From Cryptomeria japonica (lineage: Eukaryota; Streptophyta; Pinopsida; Cupressales; Cupressaceae), in contig NC_081410.1 in assembly GCF_030272615.1 (NCBI RefSeq), positions 510,133,442-510,197,441 on the forward strand: DNA of 64,000 nucleotides, written 5' to 3'. Made by a program: the position numbers and the translations under genes. A model generated the notes under the pieces. That model saw only the letters and a program-made list of their open reading frames with translations. It ran no database searches and was not told the DNA's origin. Shown here one piece after another: positions 36,106 to 46,759 of the stretch. Numbering within the stretch: the first letter of the stretch is position 1; every line of letters begins with the position of its first letter.

Positions 36106-37110
36106 CAGTTTCAAATAAGGAGAGATATAAGGGTGAAGAGAGACAAAGAACTAAAGAGAGGGAAAAGAACTAAAGGACAAGGACATAAATAGAGATAAAG
36201 ATATTAAGGAGTATGAAGTGAGAGGGAGAAAAACTAAAGGACAAGGATGGATAGAAAGAGGTATACATATCTAGATATTTAAAAGGAGAGAAGACGATAT
36301 AGATAAAAAAATGAAGATAAAGGGAGAGGGAGATGAATAGATATAGAGAAGGAGAGAGGTAAAGACAAAGATAAATATATGAAGAGATGGAGAAAAAAGA
36401 AAAAAAGAGGGGTAAAGCGAGAGATAAAAAAGGAAGAGACAGAGAGATATAAAGGAAGAGAAATATTGATAGATAGAGAGATATAGATAGTGCAAGAGAG
36501 TGAGAAAGAGAGATAGAGATTATAGATAGGGATAGATAGATAGGGAGAGAGAGAAAGAGGAAGATATAGAGATATATAAAGGCACTATAGAGAAGGATGT
36601 GGTGAGAGAGCCAGAGATATATAAAGATGGAGCAAATAAAGAGATAAAGGTAGAGAAAGGGAAAGATACTTCAAGAGGGTGATAGAGGAAGAGACAGAGA
36701 AGTAGATTAATCATGTATAGAGGAATCTATAAAAAGAGAGATTGATAGGGAAAAAGATGGAGATGTGAAGATGGAGATAGAGATAAATATGGATAGAAAG
36801 TGATAGAGAGAGTAAGACAAATGGAGGGAGATATGTAATGAATAAGTGAGATTTAGAGATAATGAGATATAAATATACATGAAGATAGATCTATAGGGAT
36901 ATAGAGATAGAGGGGACAAGATAGGGAGAGAAAGGAGGTGATAGAGACAAGTAATATATAAGTATAGGTAGGATAAGGTAGAGGAGGGAGATAAATAGAG
37001 AGAAGAGAGATTATTAGAGAGAAATATAGAAATAAGGAGTGACAATGATGGAGTGGGAGAGGGAGAGATAGGAATAGAAAGATGGAGATATATGCAAAGA
37101 TGCATGTAAC
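36106..37110. repeat. T1 right purine-rich arm
   Basis: About 1 kb of GA-rich, pyrimidine-poor plus strand (AGAGAGATAGAGA, GATAGATAGGGAGAG). It mirrors the pyrimidine-rich left arm. Long minus-strand frames here are Ser/Leu/Ile/Tyr translations of this simple sequence and are not genes. Confidence 0.9.
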
Positions 37111-37299
37111 TTCGGAATTTTTTTATCTAGATGGGATGAGAAAATAAGTGACATAAGTAGAGAAGAAAGAGATAGATAAAATATATTATATAATTATAGA
37201 TAGACAAGTGATAGATAAAGCAAATGATAGGAAAAAAAAGAGACTTTGTATGCAAAATTTGTGAGTATTTAATATTTTAAAATTGAAGGACTAAATTCA

Positions 37300-37500
37300 A
37301 ATGATTATAATAAATTTTGGTTCTATAATATCATAAAACTACCTCATCTATTTGATATGTCTTTGAATTACCTTTCTAACGCCTATAAAAAATCAAATTT
37401 TCGATAAGAAACGCAAAAGTTATGCCCATTTTACTAAATTTTGTTTTTTATGTTGAGAAAATCGGATATCCGATTTGAAAAAAGTATGACATCAAAATAG
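37300..37500 (-). repeat. T1 inner inverted repeat, right arm
   Basis: The reverse complement matches 28200-28510 (ATGGGCATAACTTTTGCGTT, TTGATTTTTTATAGGCGTT). Confidence 0.8.
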
Positions 37501-37861
37501 TGACATCACAATATGGACATCAGAAATTGAATATCTGATTTGGTTTGGTATTACCAAACCAAATTCAACATTTGGTTGACCCAAACAAAAAGTCAACACG
37601 GATTTTGGCGTGTTTGGAAAGGTTTAAAACGTTTTTTTTTCCATTGCCATTTTTTGGCCCCCTGTGATCTTGCACATACCCTCAGTCACATAATTCTTCT
37701 CCCCCTTTGACAGCAATGCCAAAGTGAAAGTAAAACATGTAATTCTGCTCTCACTGTGCATCATCATTCTGCAACTTGATGCTCCCCCTGTGGAATACAT
37801 CCACTTCTTCATCAATCCATGTAAAATTCTGCAAGTGGTTCAGGGACTGATGTAATCAACA

Positions 37862-38373
37862 TCATGCTAAACTAACTTCATGAAGAGGGACAACCCCCAA
37901 TTGACTTCTAAGATACTTGAAGGTGGTCATAGGCAGAGGTTTCATAAAGATATCTGCAAGCTGTTCCTTGGTAGAAACATGCTCCAAGATAACATCTTTA
38001 CTTGAACTTTTTCCCTCAAGAAGTGATATTTCAATTCAATGTGCTTAGTCCTTGCGTGCAAAATAGTATTTTTAGAGATTTTTATTGCACTTGTATTATC
38101 ACACAAAATATTTATTGGTTCTGAGACTTTCATCTTGAAAACTTTCAAAATGTGTCTCATCCACATAGCTTGTGTGCAATTCATATAAGTTGCTACATAC
38201 TCAGCTTCAGCAGTAGATTGTCAAGTGCAACTCTGCTTTTTACTACTCCATGAGACTAGCCTTCCTCCTAGAAAGAATTCTCTAGGTTAGTAGTACTCTT
38301 TCAATCATCAATATTTCTTGCCCAATAAGAATTTGTGTATGCTTTCAAGTCAAAATTTCCACCATATGGATAC
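37862..38373 (-). pseudogene. copia A RNase H, C-terminal part
   Basis: Minus-strand pieces in order: YGGNFDLKAYT, a degenerate SVVKSRVALD-like region, MWMRHILKVFKMKV, ILCDNTSAIKISKN with the catalytic Asp, HARTKHIELKYHFLRE, and after a small frameshift ADIFMKPLPMTTF. The last codons end SLA and a stop at 37862-37864. This is the canonical end of copia pol. The upstream part of the domain lies at 39858-40366, beyond the inserted solo LTR. Confidence 0.9.
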
Positions 38374-39857
38374 TGTAGACGTATAAAAATGACCATATTC
38401 CTAAATGAATATTTTATGTTCATTTCTCTATTTGATTAAATCCAATTTAATTAAATTACCCACATTCCTCTATTTAATTAAGTAAATTACTCAATTTATT
38501 TAAATTAAATTCACTATACCCATTTAATGAATAAATCATTTTATTCAATAAAACCCCCCTATCCACTTTTAATTAAATTCAAATTTAATTAAATAGTTAT
38601 CCTAAATTGAATAAATCTAATTTATTTAATTTCTCCAAATTGCAACCAAATTGAATTAAATTACTTTATTTCAATTAAATCCTATTATCCCTCCATCCAC
38701 TTGCAAAATCCCAAACCCCTTTCTAATCCCTTCTAGAATCTTCTAATCACTTCTAATTAACCTAACCCCTCCTCTAAACTTTGTCACATCCCTAAGCAAA
38801 GGGAAGTCACTTCTCAAAACCTCAAAGTCTTTGATAACCATTAAAGGCTTTCAACCTTCAACCACTTAATTCCTCAAAGTCTTTGATAACCATTAAAGGA
38901 TTCCAACCTTCAACCACTTAATCCCCGAAAGTCTCCAATAACCATTAATGGTTAACTCAAACCCTCCTACATGGTTAAATAATTTTTTTTAACTCAACCT
39001 TCACCCAACCCAAAGGTCTCATCAGGCCTTTAATGCTTTGACCATGATTATCTCTTAATCATTTGCACAAAGGTTTATCCTTGGATTAACTCTTAATCCA
39101 TTGGGTGATCCTAACTTAAGCTTGACCCTTACCCTCTAGATAACCATGAGGTCTGCTTAGGTATTTAATGCCTCCAACCCCTTCTCTCAACCCAACCCAA
39201 TGTTGACACTTGTCACCATTTCATTGGTCCAATTTGTAAACATGGATCCCCAACTTTCAAATTCAACCCTTGATCAACTCTTTCAATCCTGACCATCCAT
39301 TGTCCTATTTTTGCTATAAATAGAGCTCTCATTCCTCCATTTTTAACAATAATCCTTCAAATTTGTAGCATCATACTTATGCTCAAATACATTCAATCTC
39401 TCATATATCATTTTATGCTCATCATTTAGCCTCTCTCTAGAATAGAAACTAGTCTAAATATGCATGTTTAGAATAATTTCTTTATCATTTAGCTCAATCA
39501 TAGACTAAATATATCATGTTAGGATAGTACTCATACTAACCTTGTCATCTTATCATCTAGTTTATTGCATTTTAAAATCATGCATAGCTTAGGATGCATT
39601 TCATTCTAAAATCTATCAAAAGCATCCCTCGTTCTTGCATTTGCCATCCCTAAACCATTTTGCTCAGTGATCTGAGAGCAAAAACATTGGTTTGAGGGAC
39701 ATTGTAAGATAGAGAACCATGGGACCCACCTTGGGAAGCTGAGTAATACTTCATTACTCCATAGCTTGCACCAAGAAGTCCTCTGTGTGTGTGTGGACAA
39801 GTTATTTAGCAATATTTTCACATATTGAGTTCTATGAGCCCACTTTTCCCGCATATA
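38374..39857 (+). repeat. solo LTR (gypsy-like) inserted in copia A pol
   Basis: Starts TGTAGACGTATAAAAATG and ends CGCATATA. It is flanked by GATAC at 38369-38373 and 39858-39862. Removing it with one GATAC copy rejoins the copia A frame without a gap. It is about 1.48 kb. A TTTAATTAAATT-rich first half is followed by a TATA box at 39315 and a pyrimidine-rich tail. The TG...TA ends are unusual. A solo LTR from LTR-LTR recombination is the likely origin; superfamily is inferred only from general look. Confidence 0.75.
39315..39323 (+). promoter_or_regulatory. TATA box of the solo LTR
   Basis: TATAAATAG, about 940 bp into the LTR, in a context (GCTATAAATAGAGC) typical of plant core promoters. 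It would fire on the plus strand, antisense to copia A. Confidence 0.55.
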
Positions 39858-40366
39858 GATACCATAATCCATAGTCAACAATACCTTTCAAATATCTAAA
39901 AATTCTCTTGGTTGCCATCCGATGTGCCTCCTTTGGATTCTTCTGAAATCTATCAATAATACAAACTGCATGGGCAATATATGGCCGACTATGAACAACA
40001 TAGTGTAATTTGCCAATCATTGACCTATATTGGTTTTCATCTACAGACTTAGATGCATCTTCCTTGGACAATTTACAACCTGTAACCATTGGGGTTCCAA
40101 CTGGTTTACAATCACTCATACCAAAAGTCTTTAAAACCTTTTTCACATACTTGGATTGAGTAATGAAAATACCATTCTTCATTTATTGTATCTGTAAGCC
40201 TATGAAAAAATTTATTTACCCTACTACTGACATCTCAAATTCATTCTTCATTTCATCTTCAAAACAATTACTCATGTCATCATTACCTCCAAATATAATG
40301 TCACCTACAAATACTTCATTGACCAAAATATCATCTCCTTCAGACTCGAGGGGTACTCCCACATTA
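39858..40366 (-). pseudogene. copia A RT palm end / RNase H start
   Basis: Between the solo LTR and T2. Minus strand: LESEGDDILVNEVFVGDIIF, where the YVDD box has become FVGD; MSNCFEDEMKNEFEMS; MKNGIFITQSKYVKKVLKTF; PVGTPMVTGCKLS; YRSMIGKLHYVV; MATKRIFRYLKGIVDYG. TAA stops precede the INFF and MKNG segments. The chain upstream is at 53726-54148, across T2. Confidence 0.88.
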
Positions 40367-40385
40367 ATGGTTCCCACTTTTGCCA
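40367..40385 (+). repeat. T2 left terminal inverted repeat
   Basis: ATGGTTCCCACTTTTGCCA; it matches the right TIR with only a two-base T-run difference. Confidence 0.85.
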
Positions 40386-40424
40386 ATGAAGGAAATTGGC
40401 GAAAGCGGGGAGTTTATTTTTTGC

Positions 40425-40595
40425 GGGGTTCGAACGAAATAGGGTGGTTCGAATGAACCACCCCTTTGGGTTCGAATGAACCCGCTTGCGATCGTGGGTT
40501 CGCTCGAACCACGGGTGGATTTTTGGTTCGAGCGAACCCACCAAAATATTAATATTTTAAGGGGTTCGAGCGAACCCCCCTTCACTCGAACCCTA
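40425..40595. repeat. T2 left subterminal palindrome cluster
   Basis: Several copies of GGTTCGNNCGAACC or half sites: GGTTCGAATGAACC, GGGTTCGAATGAACCC, GGGTTCGCTCGAACC, GGTTCGAGCGAACC, and GGGGTTCGAGCGAACCCC at 40561-40578. Such arrays next to TIRs are typical transposase binding regions. Two short minus-strand frames here are by-products. Confidence 0.85.
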
Positions 40596-40621
40596 TTTCA
40601 ATTAGGCTTTTTGAAAACTTT

Positions 40622-40630
40622 TATAAATAG
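40622..40630 (+). promoter_or_regulatory. TATA box for T2 plus-strand gene
   Basis: TATAAATAG about 30 bp inside the palindrome cluster. It points toward the plus-strand gene at 44879, with a long, AT-rich possible intron and the satellite between them. CAG ending at 40778-40782 (TATTTCAGGTGC) could belong to a 5' untranslated exon border. Confidence 0.45.
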
Positions 40631-40799
40631 CGATCGTGACAGTTAAAGTGTCATTATCAAAGTTGTCTTTTTCTATCCAGTGGAGGTTAGATCGAACTAG
40701 TCGTTAACATCACATCACCGTGCTTTGTCTGCAACAGCTAGCGTCTTTCATATTTTAGTTTTCAACCTTCATTATTTCAGGTGCACAAAAAAAGCCTTT

Positions 40800-41267
40800 T
40801 TTTGGTTTAATAATGTCTTTTTTTATTAAATTAATAAATAATTTGTTTGTTAATTTATTTTTTTAATTAAGTAATTGTATAGTTATTGTTTTTCAGCATT
40901 TTAGAAAAATGTTTGATATTTATTGTTTTTGATTATTTTAGAAAAATGTTTGATAATTTAATGTTTTGATTGAAATGTGTTAATTTGTTTTTAAAATTAC
41001 ATAACTGTATATATGTATTTTTTTTCAAGATTTTAAAAAATTGCTATGAAAAACATAGAAAACTAAGGTAGTAAATTAGAACTTAGAAAAACATTAGAAA
41101 AAAAAGAAAATTAGAAAAATGTCACAAACCTAAATATAATAAATTAAACATTAGAAAAATCAATATATTTTAATTTAAAAAAATATTAGAAAATTTAGAT
41201 AACAAATTTAAACAAATTAGACAAAATAAATCCTCTACAATGTGACCCATTTTCACATCTTATTACA
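40800..41267. other. AT-rich stretch, no feature seen
   Basis: T-rich then A-rich sequence between the possible 5' untranslated region and satellite 2. Nothing coding. Confidence 0.5.
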
Positions 41268-44200
41268 GGCACAACATGACCCCTTAAGACCACATATGCT
41301 CCTGATGACACTATACGTTCCCTTGGGACCATAGAGAATCACATATAACATCCTAGTTTACATATCACATTCCCCTTAGTATTACATAGTGTCCTAAGGG
41401 GTCATATGTGGTCCTAAGGGGTCACATGTGTTATAACACATGTGTGACCCCTTAGAACCGCGTATGACCCCTTATAAAATCCTAGTGTGAACGACATACC
41501 CCTTAGTCCATCACATAGTGTCTTAATGGGTCCTATGTGGTCCTAAGGGGTCACAAATACATTAACAGATGCATGACCCCTATGTAGGTCACATATGACC
41601 CCTTATAACATCCTAGTGTACATATGACATTCCCCTTATGATCACATAGTGTCCTAAGGGGTCATATGCGGTCCTAAGGGGTCACACATGTGTGACCCCT
41701 TAGAACCACATATGAACCCTTATAAAATCCTAGTGTGAACAACATACCCCTTAGTCCATCACATAGTGTCTTAAGGGGTTGTATATGGTCCTAAAGAGTC
41801 ACACATGCATTAACACATGCCTGACCCCTTAGTAGGTCACATTTGACCCCTTATAACATCCTAGTGTACATATGACATTCCCCTTAGGATCACATAATGT
41901 CCTAAGGGGTCATATGTGGTCCTAAGGGGTCACGCATGTGTTATAACACATTCGTGACCCCTTAGAACCGCATGACCCCTTATAAAATCCTAGTGTGAAT
42001 GACATACCCCTTAGTCCATCACATGGTGTCTTAAGGGGTCGTATGTGGTCCTAAGGGGTCACACATGCATTAACACATGCGTGATCCCTTAATAGGTCAA
42101 ATATGACCCCTTATAACATCCTAGTGTACATATGACATTCCCCTTAGGATCACATAGTGTCCTAAGGGGTCATATGTGATCCTAAGGGGTCACACATGTG
42201 TTATAACACATGTGTGACCCCTTAGAACTGCATATGACCCCTTATAAAATCCTAGTGTGAACGAAATACCCCTTAGCCCATCACATAGTGTCTTAAGGGG
42301 TCGTATGTGGTCCTTAGGGGTCATGCATGCATTAACACATGCATGACCACTTAGTAGGTCACATATGACCCCTTATAACATCCTAGTGTACATATGGCAT
42401 TCCTCTTATGATCACATAGTGTCCTAACCGGTCATATGTGGTCCTAAGGGGTCACACATGTGTTATAAGACATGTGTTACCTCTTAGAACCGCATATGAC
42501 CCCTTATAAAATCCTAGTGTGAATGACATACCCCTTAGTCCATCACATAGTGTCTTAAGGGATCGTATGTGGTCCTAAGGGGTCACGCATACATTAACAC
42601 ATGCATGACCCCTTAGTAGGTCACATATGACCCCTTATAACATCCTAGTGTACATATGACATTCCCCTTACGATCACATAGTGTCCTAAGGGGTCATATG
42701 TGGTCCTAAGGGGTCACACATGTGTTATAACACATGTGTTACCCCTTAGAACTGCATATGACCCCTTATAAAATCTTAATGTGAATGACATACCCCTTAG
42801 TCCATCACATAGTGTCTTAAGGGGTTGTATGTGGTCCTAAGGGTTCACGCATGCATTAACACATGCATGACCCCCTAGTAGGTCACATATGACCCCTTAT
42901 AACATCCTAGTGTACATATGACATTCCCCTTAGGATCACATAGTGTCCTAACAGGTCATATGTGGTCCTAAGGGGTCACACATGTGTTATAACACATGAG
43001 TGACCACTTAGAGCCATGTATGACGCCTTATAAAATCCTAGTGTGAATGACATACCCCTTAGTCCATCACATAGTGTCTTAAGGGGTCGTATGTGGTCCT
43101 AAGGGGTCACACATGCATTAACACATGTGTGACCCCTTAGTAGGTCACACGTGGCCCCTTATAACATCCTAGTGTACATATGACATTCCCCTTACGATCA
43201 CATGGTGTCCTAAGGGGTCATATGTAGTTCTAAGGGGTCACACATGTGTTATAACACATGCGTGACCCTTTAGAAGCACACATGACCCCTTATAAAATCG
43301 TAGTGTGAACGACATACCCCTTAGTCCATCACATAGTGTCTTAAGGGGTATATGTGGTCCTAAGGCGTCACACATGCATTAACACATGCATAACCCCTTA
43401 GTAGGTCACATATGACATCATATAACATCCTAGTGTACATATGAAATTCACCTTATGATCACATAGTGTCCTAAGGGGTCATATGTGGTTCTAAGGGGTC
43501 ACGCATGTGTTATAACACATGCGTGACCCCTTAGAACCAACACATGTGTGACCCCTTAGAACCACATATGACCCCTTATAAAATCCTAGTGTGAACAACA
43601 TACCCCTTAGTCCATCACATAGTGTCTTAAGGGGTCATATATGGTCCTAAGGGGTCACACATGCATTAACACATGCATGACCCCTTAGTAGGTCACAAAT
43701 GACCCCTTATAACATCCTAGTGTACATATGACATTCCTCTTAGGATCACACAGTGTGCTAAGGGGTCATATGTGATCCTAAGGGGTCACACATGTGTTAT
43801 AACACATGCGTGACCCCTTAGAACCACATATGACCCCTTATAAAATCCTAGTGTGAATGACATACCCCTTAGTCCATCACATAGTGTCTTAAGGGGTCGT
43901 ATGTGGTCCTAAGGGGTCACACATGCATTAACACATGCATGACCCCTTAGTAAGTCACAAATGACCCATTATAACATCCTAGTGTACATATGACATTCGT
44001 CTTAGGATCACGTAGTGTCCTAAGGGGTGATATGTTTTCCTAAGGGGTCACACATGTGTTAACACATGTGTGACCCCTTAGAACCACATATGATGCCTTA
44101 TAAAATCCTAGTGTGAACGACATACCCCTTAGTCCATCACATAGTATCCTAAGGGGTCACGCATGTGTAACACATGCGTGACCCCTTAGTCCATCACATA

Positions 44201-44310
44201 GTGTCCTAAGGGGTCATGCATGTGTAACACATGTGTGACCCCTTAGGAGGTCACATATGACCCCTTATAACATCCTAGTGTACATATGACATTCCCCTTA
44301 AGATCACATA
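41268..44310. repeat. satellite 2: 131 bp monomers in a 262 bp dimer array
   Basis: About 3 kb. Type A monomers run CACATAGTGTCCTAAGGGGT ... CACATGTGTTATAACACATG ... TAAAATCCTAGTGTGAACGA. Type B monomers run CACATAGTGTCTTAAGGGGT ... CATGCATTAACACATGCATG ... CATCCTAGTGTACATATGAC. A and B alternate regularly, near 11 pairs. Each monomer holds a long imperfect palindrome around ACACATG...CATGTGT. The last part (about 44100-44310) has shortened units. It shares the CCTAAGGGGTCATATG core with satellite 1. Confidence 0.93.
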
Positions 44311-44489
44311 TTACAGATATAATAATTTAATAATCATATGGGCCCATTACAAAAATACAATGACCTCTATTTTTTTTATATATGGAGTTCAATAACAAAA
44401 ATATTGTTAGAAAATTTAGAGACTTGTTGCATTCCATGTTATATATCATGTTCTTGAATTTTTTATGTATTTCAAAGATTTAAATATAC

Positions 44490-44780
44490 ACATGTTAGAT
44501 CTCTCTATCTCTCTGAAATAATATATGTTATCTCTAGATCTGAAATATATGTTATCTCTCTCTCTCTCTCTGGAATATTTGAATTTTTTATGTATTCTTG
44601 AAGATTTAAATTTTTTAAAATGAAAATGATCTCTCTCTCTCTCATGAAGATTTATATGTATAATCTCTCTCTCTCTCATGAAGATTTATATGTATAATCT
44701 CTCTCTCTCTCATGAAGATTTATATGTATAATCTCTCTCTCTCTCTCTCATGAAAATGATCTCTCTCTCTCTCTCTGCAA
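44490..44780. repeat. CT-rich microsatellite with interspersed 34 bp repeat
   Basis: Runs of (CT)n separated by ATGAAGATTTATATGTATAA, which occurs three times in a row at about 44644-44730. Confidence 0.9.
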
Positions 44781-44878
44781 TTTAACTGATTTTAATTTTT
44801 AATGTTTTAAATTGAATGCACTTCATGTGTGTGTGTGCTTACGTATTTATTTTAACTTTATCGCATGTACCTAGATAG

Positions 44879-46624
44879 ATGGCATCCCAGGATATACCTT
44901 TGCAGGCTCCTAACCAGGAGCCACACATTGATGATGTTGATCCTCCACAATAGGATCCCCCCTTGCCCGACATTGCTACTATTTTCTAGTACAGTGATCA
45001 TGAGTTGCATAGGTTGAGGGTCATATTAGATGACCCCCGTACTGATGGCATGTACAAGAGTACATGCACATCCATTTTTGATAGTTTGTGGACATTGAGG
45101 GACCGCTTAGTTTCTCACACTTCATTCTCACCTAAGGTTATAGAGGATATATATAGACAGTTGAGGAGTGAGGTGAGGGGTCCTCATTCTTTTGCTGATG
45201 TGGTGAGGGTGGTCTCGAAGGAGACCATCAAGGAGAGATGATTTCCACAGTATCAGGAGAAGAGTAAGGTGAGGGGGGATATCAGGTCACAAGATGTATC
45301 GACCCAAAGGTTACATCATTGATTTACCCACACTTCTTAGCTTCCCATGGTCATTATCCTAATAACGACTAGATACAATTATACTTTGCACAACAGGTAT
45401 TTTCTAAGGTTCATTGTCGGATGAAACCAAACTACCTTGATATTCTAGGATATTATAGACAGGGGAGGGGCAGGATTGCTGATAGAGATGCATATCGTAG
45501 GCATGATAGAGCTTTGCCTAGACATAGGGACCTTGTTGGCCAGAGATTTCCTACAGTAGTCCTAGCCATGGCCCCCATAGTGGATCACGTTGTGATTCCT
45601 TCTCAGAGAGAAGCAATTGATAGGATTGGACAAATTGCATCAGCAATAGCCACCATATCATCTGACAGGTTGGACAGATATATGATGAGTCAACCACGTT
45701 CGCTATCATCCACAAATCATGCATCTTCTAGTCATGGGGGGGCTTTAGATTCAGATGATCAGTATATTACTACTGACATCCCCTCCCCAGATGAGGTAGC
45801 AACTATAGTTGGAGGTAGTAGACATGTACAGATGTCACAGTATTTAGCCAAGGACCTACTACAAGCTTACAATTTTATTTCATCTTGACTTGGGATACCA
45901 TTTGTTGATGTTAGAGAGGAGATTCTCATAGATGGTCACGCTACAGCAGCATTGATGCATACCCCAAGGCAGTCACAACATTCTCATCACTCTACGCATG
46001 CTCCAGACACTAACCCACCTACAAATCACTCTGTTGCTGCAGAGGAGGAGCTACGAGCTGATCAGGTCCATATCACAGATGAGGGCCGCTTGGATTCATT
46101 TGAGGAGGAGATACGAGCTGATTAGGTCCCTATCACAGATGAGGGTTTGGAATCATTTGAGAAGCAGCTACGAGATTTGAGCCATACTGGGTTTATGGAC
46201 ATGCTACTATAGTCAGACACTTCATCCACGATGCCCAGTCATCTAGTTAGCCCCTTGCACTCCTTAGTGATATGTACAGCTAGAGAGAGATATGTAGGCA
46301 TGAGTGATGTTGTTAGCTCATGTCACTCCTTCCTTGAGCTTTGAGCGTGTGCGTAGGAGAGATTCTTTAGATGTTATTAGCGGATAGGTTAGTTATGGTT
46401 TTTGGTACATATATGTACATGTATGTATACATGCACGTTACAATTTATATTTAAATTTGTATTTAACTCTACTTGGATTTTATGTACATGTGTCTAGAGA
46501 GATAGATATATTATATTTAATATTTAAATAAATTCTACTTTTGCAGGGGTCTATTGGACTAGATTCTCACCAGGAGTCTCCCTCAGATGGTCGCTCAATT
46601 CGTGGCCGACATGATCCCTGTTGA
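44879..46624 (+). pseudogene. T2 plus-strand gene, three exons, unknown family
   Basis: Proposed exons 44879-45268, 45397-46387 and 46547-46624. Exon 1 starts MASQDIPLQAPNQEPHIDDV and ends at AAG|GTGAGG. The exon 2 acceptor is TTTGCACAACAG|GT; the frame is kept (phase 0). Exon 2 holds a 155-codon open stretch with an Arg/Asp-rich part and DRIGQIASAIATISSDRLD, then two copies of a 27-residue unit (EELRADQVHITDEG and EEIRAD.VPITDEG). Exon 3 follows TTTTGCAG and ends RGRHDPC. Six or so stops (44951, 44987, 45239 and others), mostly TAG where CAG or TGG would fit, and a frameshift near 46340 break it. No known domain recognised. It converges with the transposase gene. Confidence 0.5.
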
Positions 46625-46669
46625 TCCAGACTTTATAGCTCATTTACATTTATCTTTTTATAGACTTTC

Positions 46670-46671
<2 letters not shown>

Positions 46672-46756
<85 letters not shown>
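46672..46756. repeat. (AT)n microsatellite
   Basis: About 40 uninterrupted AT units. The IYIYIY tail of a 61-codon frame here is its translation. Confidence 0.98.

Positions 46757-46759
<3 letters not shown>

Larger units (their letters stand above)
27478..37665. mobile_element. T1: 10.2 kb inverted-repeat element with satellite core
   Basis: Lies in the 3' untranslated region of copia A. Candidate target duplication GATC at 27474-27477 and 37666-37669. The ends start ATGGTGTGCCAAAA (left) and ACAGGGGGCCAAAA (right, opposite strand), 10 of 14 identical, both soon followed by TGGCAATG. An inner block at 28200-28510 is a clear inverted copy of 37300-37500 (shared stretches include GGGCATAACTTTTGCGTTT and TTTTTTATAGGCGTT). 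Between these lie pyrimidine-rich then purine-rich arms and a palindromic satellite array. No transposase was seen, so it is non-autonomous or something else bounded by an inverted repeat. Exact ends are uncertain. Confidence 0.6.

Noticed and set aside
36271-37105. Long minus-strand frames rich in Ser, Leu, Ile and Tyr
   Set aside because: They are translations of the GA/CT simple-sequence arm of T1; composition explains them and no motif is present.
27478-37665. T1 as a simple head-to-head assembly artefact
   Set aside because: The two arms differ by many substitutions, have different lengths, and are flanked by distinct copia A sequence; an artefact would give near-identical arms.
40163-40585. 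Small frames around the left T2 end
   Set aside because: They run over the copia A antisense strand or the GGTTCG palindromes; no domain or conserved start.
29300-44310. CRISPR-like regular repeats
   Set aside because: Units vary, lie in both orientations or as 131 bp monomers, have no unique spacers, and the DNA is eukaryotic.
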